Assembly (NCBI GenBank): GCA_024401435.1
Contig: JAKSLB010000005.1
Span: 1-64,000 of the forward strand
DNA length: 64,000 nt
Direction: 5' to 3'
Origin: Paludibacteraceae bacterium
GTDB taxonomy: Bacteria > Bacteroidota > Bacteroidia > Bacteroidales > Paludibacteraceae
Positions 1 through 7,967 of this stretch are shown here, piece by piece; the first letter of the stretch is position 1; the number at the start of each line of letters is the position of its first letter. A program made the position numbers and the translations under genes. Below the pieces are notes generated by a model. The model did no database searches. It worked only from the letters and a program-made list of their open reading frames with translations, and was not told the DNA's origin.

Positions 1-2
1 TC

Positions 3-2195
3 TTGGTTGACGAGGCGCAGTGTGCCGAAGAAGGTTCTGAAATCGATCCGTCGGCTGTTTGCGGAGACATGCCTCGCAACAGCAAGGTAGGTTTCCTTTT
101 CGCCAAGAACGCGGCAGACCAAGCCTCCTTCAACCGAACGGTAGCGCACGAGCTCGGACACGGCGCCTTCGCCTATGAGCACCCGTTCGACAACGCAGCG
201 TATAAGACAGGGCAGGGAACCACCCGCAACCTGATGGACTACGTCACAGACGATGACCTCGCCTACTTCCAGTGGCAATCCACCCTCGGACTGAACCTTA
301 CTTGGGGATTCTTGGAGGGGGATGAGAGTGGGATGATGTGGAAGAATATTTATTGGTTTGGAGATAATGAATACAAAAATGGTTGGGTCCCTGATTCTGA
401 GGAAAATTTAGTCGAAGACCAAAGCGGTTTTTATCTTGAATTATTAGATAAAATTGATTTCTTAGTTCGCACTAAAGAAAATAATAAGTCTATTACTTCA
501 ATAGAGAATAAAAAGAAAAATTTAGTCTTTAAAGCGACTGTTCCAGAAAAGAAAGCGGTCTGGGATTATTGGGGGGAAAATGGGATTGTTAATACTCTGT
601 TGGAAACAGATACTCCTAAGTTGCCGATGGGAGAGAATACTTTCTTGAAAAATAAAACAAAGGCTATCCCTGCATTAGGAGAAACAAATATTGTTCTTTT
701 ATCCTATAGTAAAACTCCAGATTTAAAGGTTCAAATTTCTAAATTATCGGATATGGCGCCTTCTGACAGTAAGGTGAAAGCAGGATTTTATTTTGACGAA
801 GACGCGGGAAAGTCTTTTGGCTTTATTTCCTTCTATAGTGATGACCATAAGGCAATGGATGCCTTGTTATTGGTTGATTTACATGAAAAGGAGAATATTT
901 CATCTATTAAATCAGAGATGTCACAATGGATTGATTTCTTCTTGTTGAAAAGACAAAAGGTGGAGATAATACCGAATCAGATATCAGGCCACTATATCGT
1001 TTATAAGTCAGATGCGAATGAACGTGATGAGTCTAAAAATTATGCAGTTAAGAACGGGGTATTTGTCCCACAAGGAACAGAGGTTACCAAAGAGTCAGAA
1101 GTTTCAGTGGGTAGTGCTGAGGTTTGGAAGATTAAATCAGTTGATGATGGAAAGGAATATTGGACAACGGGTACTAATTTGATGGAGATAAAAGTATTAA
1201 CCACTCCAGAAGAAGTGACGTTGGAGTGTGGGTATAGTGTGCAATTGCCGTATACTAGCAATGCCACTACAACAAAGCCTACGAATGGCTTGAAATGCAC
1301 GAAGATAGCGACTTGCGGAGAAGGCAATGATATCTATTTTAGAGTTTCTTCGTCTGAATTGCCTGAGTTTGGGACTTCCACTAATAGTAAAGGGTATTGG
1401 TGTTTCGATTGGAGGACCAAACCTCATCTGACTGCCTCGGAAATAGCAGCGGTGAGAACTGTAATCCAATCGGAAAGTGATGCTACTAAAAAAGGTGATG
1501 ATTTCTTGTTGTTACAAGAAAAAGTTCCTTACCATAATCAGAGGGATAATGTGTCTACTGCCACACAAGTAGATATTAACCTAAATAGTTGGATTACTTC
1601 TACCTCACAAACTATAGGTGATATAATGTGTAATTTGACATCTGAAGTGCTGGCTTTAGAGTATTTGGGGCTATCTAAGGATTCGTGTGTTGATGACCGT
1701 TGTTCTGCCAATTGTACACAAGCACAGTTTGAGGATTTTTTAGAATGTCAAATAAGAGAAAATGGTTTTGCACGTAGGAATGAACCTACATCTAGAGAAA
1801 GTCTCGCTAGCCTGTTTGGTGTCACACAAACAACTTATACAAAAGAAGGGTGGAACGAATCTTTTGAAAAGAAATTTAGTTGGAGTTATGACGCTTTTTC
1901 TGGTATTAGAGATGAAATTCGAAATGGTTTAGGAGTTATAATGTCTGTGTTTGGCCATATTGTCAGAATACAATCGATTTCAGAAGATGGCATTACTGTG
2001 GATGATCCATATGGTTCGGTCACATATTGGTCTGCTTCTGGTGCAACTCCTAAATACAAAAATTCAACCGAGGATCATAGAAATAGCAAAACGTCTACAT
2101 CTGAAGATCAGGAAGGTAATAATTGTTTGTGGTTATGGAGTGATTTGTCTAATAATTCAATAAGTTTTAACCGTATAGAGGCATATTCGAAATAA
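3..2195 (+). CDS. 3' part of a large exported protein: HELGH zincin-like segment plus C39-like cysteine-peptidase tip (5' end outside window)
   Basis: The frame is open at the left window edge, so the TTG at base 3 is not the real start and 730 residues are a minimum. Residues 49-53 read HELGH, a zinc-protease helix, within a VAHELGHGAF...EHPF context; a third zinc ligand cannot be assigned. A middle part near residues 325-400 looks SH3-like. The last ~200 residues resemble peptidase family C39/papain-like folds: Cys543 in MCNLTSE, His652 in FGHIVRI and Asp667/668 in VDDPYG fall in the right order. The gene is followed after one base by a small exported protein. GC content drops sharply near base 305, immediately after the HELGH segment. 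A conserved trunk with a replaceable tip, as in polymorphic toxins, is an inference; an ordinary secreted protease is the alternative. Confidence 0.7.
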   Translation: MVDEAQCAEEGSEIDPSAVCGDMPRNSKVGFLFAKNAADQASFNRTVAHELGHGAFAYEHPFDNAAYKTGQGTTRNLMDYVTDDDLAYFQWQSTLGLNLTWGFLEGDESGMMWKNIYWFGDNEYKNGWVPDSEENLVEDQSGFYLELLDKIDFLVRTKENNKSITSIENKKKNLVFKATVPEKKAVWDYWGENGIVNTLLETDTPKLPMGENTFLKNKTKAIPALGETNIVLLSYSKTPDLKVQISKLSDMAPSDSKVKAGFYFDEDAGKSFGFISFYSDDHKAMDALLLVDLHEKENISSIKSEMSQWIDFFLLKRQKVEIIPNQISGHYIVYKSDANERDESKNYAVKNGVFVPQGTEVTKESEVSVGSAEVWKIKSVDDGKEYWTTGTNLMEIKVLTTPEEVTLECGYSVQLPYTSNATTTKPTNGLKCTKIATCGEGNDIYFRVSSSELPEFGTSTNSKGYWCFDWRTKPHLTASEIAAVRTVIQSESDATKKGDDFLLLQEKVPYHNQRDNVSTATQVDINLNSWITSTSQTIGDIMCNLTSEVLALEYLGLSKDSCVDDRCSANCTQAQFEDFLECQIRENGFARRNEPTSRESLASLFGVTQTTYTKEGWNESFEKKFSWSYDAFSGIRDEIRNGLGVIMSVFGHIVRIQSISEDGITVDDPYGSVTYWSASGATPKYKNSTEDHRNSKTSTSEDQEGNNCLWLWSDLSNNSISFNRIEAYSK

Positions 2196-2196
2196 A

Positions 2197-3108
2197 ATGA
2201 AAAAAAACATTTTGACATTATTTTTTAGTATCAGCATCGTCTTTTCATACGCAGAGACACCATTAGAGAAGATTATTCAAAGGTGTTCAACATTTGAAAT
2301 TCCATTATCTTTTGATGGAACAAGTATAACCATTTCTTTTTCCGAAAAAGATTTGATTAAGGCTTCCGACGCAAATTCGTTATTCACCTCAAAATGGGAA
2401 GGCAGTATTCCTATTTTTGATGGTCCCGGACCTCGTTATATATTTTTCGACGGTTCTATGCAAAAATGTATGAATGTTGAATACATCAGTCCAAAAATTA
2501 AATATGTTCATGAGAGAGAGAGAACTGTATTCGCAAAATATAAGGAATATGAAAATTTTTATTTAATTTTGATTGCTGTTGAAATTCAAGCAAGTATATT
2601 GATAGACCTTTATTCATTTAGTAAATCCGGAGAGATTATTTCTTCAATTCCAATATTGCAGGCGGACAATATATATGATTTCCCGGAATATGGAATCTGT
2701 AAATTAACAGAAGCTTTTCCTGTAAAAGAAGAAGGATACCCAATCATCATTTCTTCAAAGGCCTATGATGATAAGTTTGTTACGACTGAAATTCGGGATG
2801 TTATGAAGATGAGAATGACATATCAGTTGTTGGATGATGGTTATTTTAAACTAATTAATCGAGAATTGGAATGCGATGATTTCAAGGATGGATACATAGA
2901 TGATTCGGATGGATATGTAAATGTGAGAAAAGAGCCCAATGCGAAATCTTCAGTCTTGTTTACGTTGAAGGATAAGATAAAGGTTGTCTATTATCCTGTA
3001 GAAGATTCAAATTGGGCGATAATAGTAAGCTATATAGATGAAAATGGAATTAAGATTAATTGCAACGGAGGTTATGTTCATAATAGTAGAATTAGAGAAA
3101 AGAAGTAG
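2197..3108 (+). CDS. Small exported protein with C-terminal SH3-like domain, function unknown
   Basis: 303 residues. The first ~20 form a clear signal peptide (MKKN, then a hydrophobic stretch, ending SYAE), so the product should enter the periplasm or be secreted. No enzyme motif is visible in the central ~210 residues. The last ~65 residues contain GYVNVRKEPNAKSS, which matches bacterial SH3 (SH3b) domains that bind peptides or cell-wall material. The ATG lies one base after the upstream stop, so the two genes are almost certainly cotranscribed. That pairing, a protease-tipped protein followed by a small exported partner, would suit an immunity or accessory role, but nothing in the sequence proves it. 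I do not recognise a named family for the N-terminal part. Confidence 0.75.
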   Translation: MKKNILTLFFSISIVFSYAETPLEKIIQRCSTFEIPLSFDGTSITISFSEKDLIKASDANSLFTSKWEGSIPIFDGPGPRYIFFDGSMQKCMNVEYISPKIKYVHERERTVFAKYKEYENFYLILIAVEIQASILIDLYSFSKSGEIISSIPILQADNIYDFPEYGICKLTEAFPVKEEGYPIIISSKAYDDKFVTTEIRDVMKMRMTYQLLDDGYFKLINRELECDDFKDGYIDDSDGYVNVRKEPNAKSSVLFTLKDKIKVVYYPVEDSNWAIIVSYIDENGIKINCNGGYVHNSRIREKK

Positions 3109-3357
3109 TCTATTTTAGGGACTGTCGTAAAAATATAATACTGCCGCCATTTCGAACCATTCGCTAAGTTAAGAGAATAAAACTGAAATTATCAGAAATG
3201 AAACGTCCATCCCTTAGCTGGGTTGACCCTGAACCCTGCGCCTTGTGATGGCGTATGCGGTGTCGGTGTCAACGAAGCAGTTGTGTCAATGACCATCCCC
3301 TCATACCGTCTCTCTGTTTTTGCCTCCCTAAATTTTCACCATCCGACAAATAAATCT

Positions 3358-3365
3358 TATTTTTG
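3358..3365 (+). promoter_or_regulatory. Candidate -7 box for the AAA-ATPase gene
   Basis: TATTTTTG fits the Bacteroidota -7 consensus TAnnTTTG and lies 23 bases before the ATG. No TTTG is found at the ideal upstream distance, so support is moderate. The rest of the 3109-3388 gap has no convincing gene. Confidence 0.35.
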
Positions 3366-3388
3366 TAACTAAATCAATTCGAAAATAT

Positions 3389-5131
3389 ATGGACGGAAAG
3401 AAAATGAAAAAGATACCCTACGGAATGGGGAACTTTGCGGATATCATCCTCGACAACTACTACTACGTTGACAAAACAAGGTATATCGCCGAGGTGGAGC
3501 AGGCTGCCCGCTTCTTTTTCTTCATCCGTCCGCGCCGTTTCGGCAAGAGCCTCTTCCTCTCCATGCTGGAGAACTATTACGATAGGAACCGCAAGGAGAA
3601 GTTCGACGCCCTCTTCGGTGACCTCTGGATCGGTCAGCACCCAACAGAACAACGAAACAGTTATGCGGTGATGCGGTTGGATTTCTCCAAGGTCTCATCT
3701 AACCTTGATGAGTGCGAGGATTCATTCAATGCCATTTGCTATTTGGCATATCAAGCGTTTTGTAAGAACTATCGGAACATTTTGCCGTCAAATACTTTGG
3801 AATCTCTACGCAAAGATGCAAGTGCGGTTCTTAATTTTGAGTCTGTTGTCAATGCATGCAACGAAGTCAATCTTAATCTTTACCTCCTTATCGACGAGTA
3901 TGACAACTTCACGAATAAGGTTTTAAGTGACGTCTCCGCACTCCGAAAATATGAGAGCATCACTCATCAGGATGGCTTCTATCGTACTTTCTTTGCAGTG
4001 TTGAAGTCGGCGACAAGTACGTGTTTGAAGAAAATCTTCATCACGGGAGTCAGTCCGGTGACGCTTGACGACCTCACTTCGGGCTTCAACATCAACTTCA
4101 ACTACACAAGCTATGCCGCCTTCAACGAGATGATGGGTTTCACCGAGGTGGAGGTGCGCGCCATACTCGACTACTACCGCCAGTTCCATCCGTTCAACCA
4201 CACGACGGACGAACTGATCGACATCATCAAACCTTGGTATGACAATTATTGCTTCTCAAAAAAATCTTTAGGAAGAGAGACCCTATATAATAGTGACATG
4301 GTTTTCTATTTCGTCAATGCCTATATAGGATATGAGTGTCAGATTCCAACCGATATGCTGGATGCCAACATCCGCATCGACTACAAGAAACTGATGATGC
4401 TGGTAAGGAAAGACCACGACTTGCAAACGTCTGTCATACAGGAGATCGTCAAGGAGGGCAGAATAACATCCGAACTGAACGATAATTTCCCCGCAAAGAA
4501 TATAAGTGACAGGAACAATTTCATCAGTCTGTTGTATTATTTTGGTCTGTTGACTGTAGAGGGGACGTTTCTCAACAAACTGATTTTCAAGATACCGAAC
4601 CAGGTGGTGAGGGAACAAATGTTTGACTATCTGGTAAGGACATACGACGAGGTGGATTTGCGCCTCGACTACTACAAGAAGGACGAGTTGGGTGTCGACA
4701 TGGCACTGAATGGCAACTGGCGTCCCTATTTTCAGGCTATCGCGGATGCGATCATGAGCTATTCATCGCAGCGAGACAAGATAAAGGGTGAATATTATGT
4801 CCATGGCTTCACCTTCGCGATGACATTGCAGAATCCGCTTTATCTGCCCGTTTCGGAGAACGATACAGCTACGGGTTATTCCGACGTCTACCTACAGCCC
4901 CGTCTTGTCAACTATCCGGAGTTGCAGCACTCCTACATCGTGGAGTTCAAATACGTGAAGAGCAGCGAGCCGGACAGTGAAGTGGAGGCGAAACGTGCGG
5001 CAGCAATAGAACAAATCAACAATTACGCCCAGACAGCGCAAGTGCGAGAGACCATCGGTCATACCACCCTGCATAAGATAGTCCAGGTTTACAAAGGGTT
5101 TGAACTGAAGGTGCTGGAGGAGATTGAATAA
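3389..5131 (+). CDS. AAA-ATPase-like / PD-(D/E)XK nuclease superfamily protein
   Basis: 580 residues, the usual length for the Bacteroidota family combining an AAA-ATPase-like domain (PF09820 type) with a C-terminal PDDEXK_9 domain (PF08011 type). The N-terminus has the family opening KIPYGMGNFADII and YYVDKT. Walker A is RPRRFGKS (Lys53, Ser54) and Walker B is LLIDEYDNF near residue 170. Near the C-terminus, Asp in GYSDVYL followed by EFKYVK supplies a PD-(D/E)XK-like active site. The family is very abundant in gut Bacteroidales, often in many paralogues; its biological role is unsettled, with defence or mobile-element links proposed. The gene stands alone with its own candidate promoter. 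GC-rich patches (about 3420-3660, 4020-4240, 4600-5130) alternate with AT-rich ones, which suggests recombination between paralogues. The frame is intact. Confidence 0.85.
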   Translation: MDGKKMKKIPYGMGNFADIILDNYYYVDKTRYIAEVEQAARFFFFIRPRRFGKSLFLSMLENYYDRNRKEKFDALFGDLWIGQHPTEQRNSYAVMRLDFSKVSSNLDECEDSFNAICYLAYQAFCKNYRNILPSNTLESLRKDASAVLNFESVVNACNEVNLNLYLLIDEYDNFTNKVLSDVSALRKYESITHQDGFYRTFFAVLKSATSTCLKKIFITGVSPVTLDDLTSGFNINFNYTSYAAFNEMMGFTEVEVRAILDYYRQFHPFNHTTDELIDIIKPWYDNYCFSKKSLGRETLYNSDMVFYFVNAYIGYECQIPTDMLDANIRIDYKKLMMLVRKDHDLQTSVIQEIVKEGRITSELNDNFPAKNISDRNNFISLLYYFGLLTVEGTFLNKLIFKIPNQVVREQMFDYLVRTYDEVDLRLDYYKKDELGVDMALNGNWRPYFQAIADAIMSYSSQRDKIKGEYYVHGFTFAMTLQNPLYLPVSENDTATGYSDVYLQPRLVNYPELQHSYIVEFKYVKSSEPDSEVEAKRAAAIEQINNYAQTAQVRETIGHTTLHKIVQVYKGFELKVLEEIE

Positions 5132-5206
5132 GGACGTGAAGTCCAGAAAGTTGCATGTGGAAAAACAGAAAAATCTTGTAATAAACATTCATGAAAAATT
5201 AAGTTG

Positions 5207-5323
5207 ATGAATGAGTCTGGTTTGATGAACAAATCTGATTTTAAAACCAAATATAAGGCTTATCAAGTATTTAAACCAAGTAAATCAGAACCTGCATTCC
5301 ATATTGAAGTTAAATTAAAATAA
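5207..5323 (+). other. Short ORF (38 aa), possibly the 3' remnant of a lost gene
   Basis: An open frame from an ATG (a second in-frame ATG at 5225) encodes a basic peptide ending HIEVKLK, terminating seven bases before the start of the next broken gene. No homologue is recognised. Position and tight spacing suggest the tail of a deleted gene that once preceded the 5330-6324 pseudogene. Chance is a real alternative. Confidence 0.2.
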
Positions 5324-5329
5324 TGTACT

Positions 5330-6324
5330 ATGATATAAAAAAAAACAATAATTGTATTTATACTTTTACTTAGTTCCTTTAGAATATTTGCAGATGAAGA
5401 AGTTACAAATGCACATAATAATTCGGAGATGTTAAGCTACGATTATACAATTATTGATTTTCCTTTTATGGCCAAAGAGATAATCGAATGTTCTAAGGTT
5501 GATACTACATTTCTCCAATCTAAAATCATTCAAGATAAGTTTAGAAAAGCGGAGAATATCAAACCTTATGATTTGTATATCAACGATTTTGCGTTAATGC
5601 ATTCGTTGATAGTTTGAAGACATACCGTAATGAGAACAATTAAACTACTGTTGATAGTTTAATTCGTAGTATTCCTATTCATACCCCAATTCTTGAAGGA
5701 TTCGAATGGAAAGAGATATATTTTACAGGATATGATTTTAATCATTATAATTTTGATGATTATGTGTTATTCGCATTGCTATATAAAGGAGAAAACGAAT
5801 TAATGCCTCTTTTTAAAATGGAAAATGGTTCTGTTTGGAAGAATATTCTCTTAGACTATGAGCATGGTGAAAAAATTATAACACCCATTAAATATTCAAA
5901 CAAAATACAATGTGAATATGAAAGGGAAAGAGTTCATTATTTAATCAATAAATGGTCATTCTCACAATTAAGTCAGATAAAAGAACTGGTTTCAACTTTG
6001 TATACCTCGCTTTCTTATTTGAAAGAAGATCCTATAGATTCGGAATCACTTCTAACTGGCGTTTGGAAAGGTACAATGAATAGAGAGGATATCGTTATAA
6101 AAATTAGAGTTGAACATGGATATGTGATTTTATCATACGATTGGAAATCTATAAAGGAGGAAAATATCCGATTACATTATATAGATTATGGATATAAAAT
6201 TGAATCAGACGAAGAAAGTTTAAAAAACAAAGGAATTAAATTGACTTTGAATAAGGATGGAAAAATGAAAATCAAAATAGGAAAATCTTATTCTAACAAT
6301 TTGTCTAAGATAAAACAAAAGTAA
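5330..6324 (+). pseudogene. Broken gene for an exported protein of unknown function
   Basis: Pieces of one reading path can be joined across three lesions. (1) An ATG at 5330 is followed by ATA and a stop (TAA 5336-5338), then in the same frame a good signal peptide (KKTIIVFILLLSSFRIFADE) and about 80 more residues. (2) Near 5590 the coding sense moves to another frame: INDF is continued by VNAFVDSLKTYRNENN. (3) That frame has a TAA at 5641-5643, then resumes TTVDSLIRSIPIHTP and runs uninterrupted to 6324. The downstream part (EWKEIYFTGYDFNHYNFDDY onward) is about 215 residues with no known motif. An unbroken ancestor would be roughly 325 residues with a signal peptide, similar in size to the gene at 2197-3108. 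The gene is probably dead. Confidence 0.7.
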
Positions 6325-6488
6325 TTAATTAACAAAACTGAAAAATCACATACAAAAAACTTTCAATTTTTCTCCTTCTACATTTCTCGTTGAAACAGGT
6401 GACAATGGCAGATGCAGTCTCATTTTTTGCAAAGCATCCGAAACAGTGAATATTCCTCCCATCCGCATCTTCGTTTTTGTGCCCTAAT

Positions 6489-6508
6489 TTTTGACCTATA
6501 GGTCAAAA
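6489..6508. repeat. Perfect 20-bp palindrome at the 5' edge of a truncated gene
   Basis: Arms TTTTGACC and GGTCAAAA flank a central TATA; the whole 20 bases are self-complementary. It lies exactly where the open frame of the truncated Fn3 gene begins. It could be a regulator-binding site or a recombination scar; there is no hairpin loop long enough for a normal terminator. Confidence 0.5.
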
Positions 6509-7571
6509 TATATCTAAATTAAATGGCGTAGATCCGTTTGATATAAAAGCTCCATTTACTACAGTTCATAAATCCAAGCTGTCCGCTAAAAACCGTTCTT
6601 ATAAAGATTCAAAAACGAATTTATCTAACTACTATCGTGTCATTGCTTGGGGTAAAGATGAAACAGAATTTGCAATATCAAACGTCTATTTTGCTCATCA
6701 GATAGATAGTGTTCCTCCTACACCTCCTACTGGATTAATGGGAAGTATTGATTCGGCTGGTATCGTAAGAATTGAGTGGACACCTAATCCAGAACCCGAT
6801 ATTTTTGCCTATAGAGTTTTCTTCGCAAACGATTCGAATGAAATTTTCATTGGATGTTCGGATACGTTCTTGAAATCACCATCTTTTGTTGATACCGTTT
6901 TCTTGGGATCCTTAACAAATGATATTTATTATAAAGTGATTGCGTTGGACAATAATTATAATCAATCAGAATTTTCTCGCGTTTTGAAATTGGAGAAACC
7001 TGATACGATTCCTCCTGCTAAGGCTGTTTTCGTTTATGTGGGACAAGATTCTCTTAAGAATATGCAGATCCGCTGGGAAAATAGTCCTAGTACAGACCTT
7101 CAAAAAGTCGAATTGTATAGAAAATTAGAAGGTGAGGGTGAATGGACAATGCTTAAAAAATGGAGCGCAGATTCTTTGGTGGAAGAGTTCTATGATGATT
7201 ACGCATTCAAGGGTGAATACGTTAGTTATCAATTGATTACATATGATCGTTCTAATGATTCAACGCCATCGGAAATGGTGCCTATCAAAGGTAAGGCTAA
7301 ACCGATTGATGCGATCGCTAATCTAAAATTGATTAAAGAAGAGAATGGCGTATTACAACTTTATTGGGATAAAAAGTATTCTAATATTGATAAATACTAC
7401 ATCTATAAATGTGTGGATGGAAATGCTCCTAAATTAATTAAAACCATTAGCGGGAAGGAACGTGTTTTCAAAGATAAGAGTATTCAAAAAGGTAAAACTT
7501 ATAAATATATTGTTTTCCCTGTAGCAGATATTCCTGCCAGATCTGTTTCAACAGATGAAATAATATATTAG
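6495..7571 (+). pseudogene. 5'-truncated remnant of a fibronectin type III repeat protein
   Basis: The first usable ATG is at 6738, but convincing coding sequence in the same frame reaches back to an in-frame TGA at 6492, giving about 80 more residues (NLSNYYRVIAWGKDETEFAI and DSVPPTPPTGL). There is no start codon or signal peptide in that extension, so the gene has lost its 5' end. The remainder holds about three Fn3-like beta-sandwich units: IEWTPNPEPDIFAYRVF, IRWENSPSTDLQKVELYRK and LYWDKKYSNIDKYYIYK, each followed by a Y-x-Y strand. No type IX signal is present at the C-terminus. Fn3 arrays often form the trunk of large surface proteins, so this may derive from a gene like the one cut off at the left window edge (inference). 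Confidence 0.7.
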
Positions 7572-7606
7572 TGTTTATTACGATCCACTAAGATTATTGT
7601 TAAATA

Positions 7607-7645
7607 TAGCAAAGGGCTGATCCCATCAAAGAATCAGCCCTTTGC
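7607..7645 (+). terminator. Strong hairpin after the Fn3 remnant
   Basis: A perfect 14-bp stem (AGCAAAGGGCTGAT with its complement) encloses an 11-base loop, 35 bases after the stop. There is no long T tract, so it may end transcription inefficiently or protect the 3' end. Confidence 0.6.
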
Positions 7646-7791
7646 TGTATCATAAACAAGACGATTAAACTAAGACAATAGTGCCTTTTAACGAACAGAT
7701 CTACTAAGAAGTTCAAACCTGACCTGGAGTCTCAAATCAAATTAATCAAATCCTTTTTTGAGAAAAAAATACTTTTATTTAACTTTTTTTA

Positions 7792-7799
7792 TATATTTG
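7792..7799 (+). promoter_or_regulatory. Candidate -7 box for the GH8 giant gene
   Basis: TATATTTG matches TAnnTTTG and lies 168 bases before the ATG, in the otherwise gene-free 7646-7967 stretch. No ideal -33 TTTG is present. The implied 5' leader of roughly 160 nt is AT-rich with no recognised riboswitch. Confidence 0.4.
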
Positions 7800-7967
7800 C
7801 AAATTGGATATAGTATTTTGTTTTACCATTATTACAACTTGTTGTGCTAGAAAGAGACCATAAAGTTGTATGAATAAAAAACAGGAAAGATTAACATATA
7901 TGGATTAATTATTTATTAATTAAAAGATTAATGTGAATATGTTATTTTTTAAAAAGTTTTAGACATC

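Noticed and set aside
3120-3380. Insertion-sequence remnant or minus-strand gene end
   Set aside because: A ~45-codon minus-strand open stretch and a GGGACTGTCG start are suggestive, but no transposase motif, terminal repeat pair or target duplication is visible.
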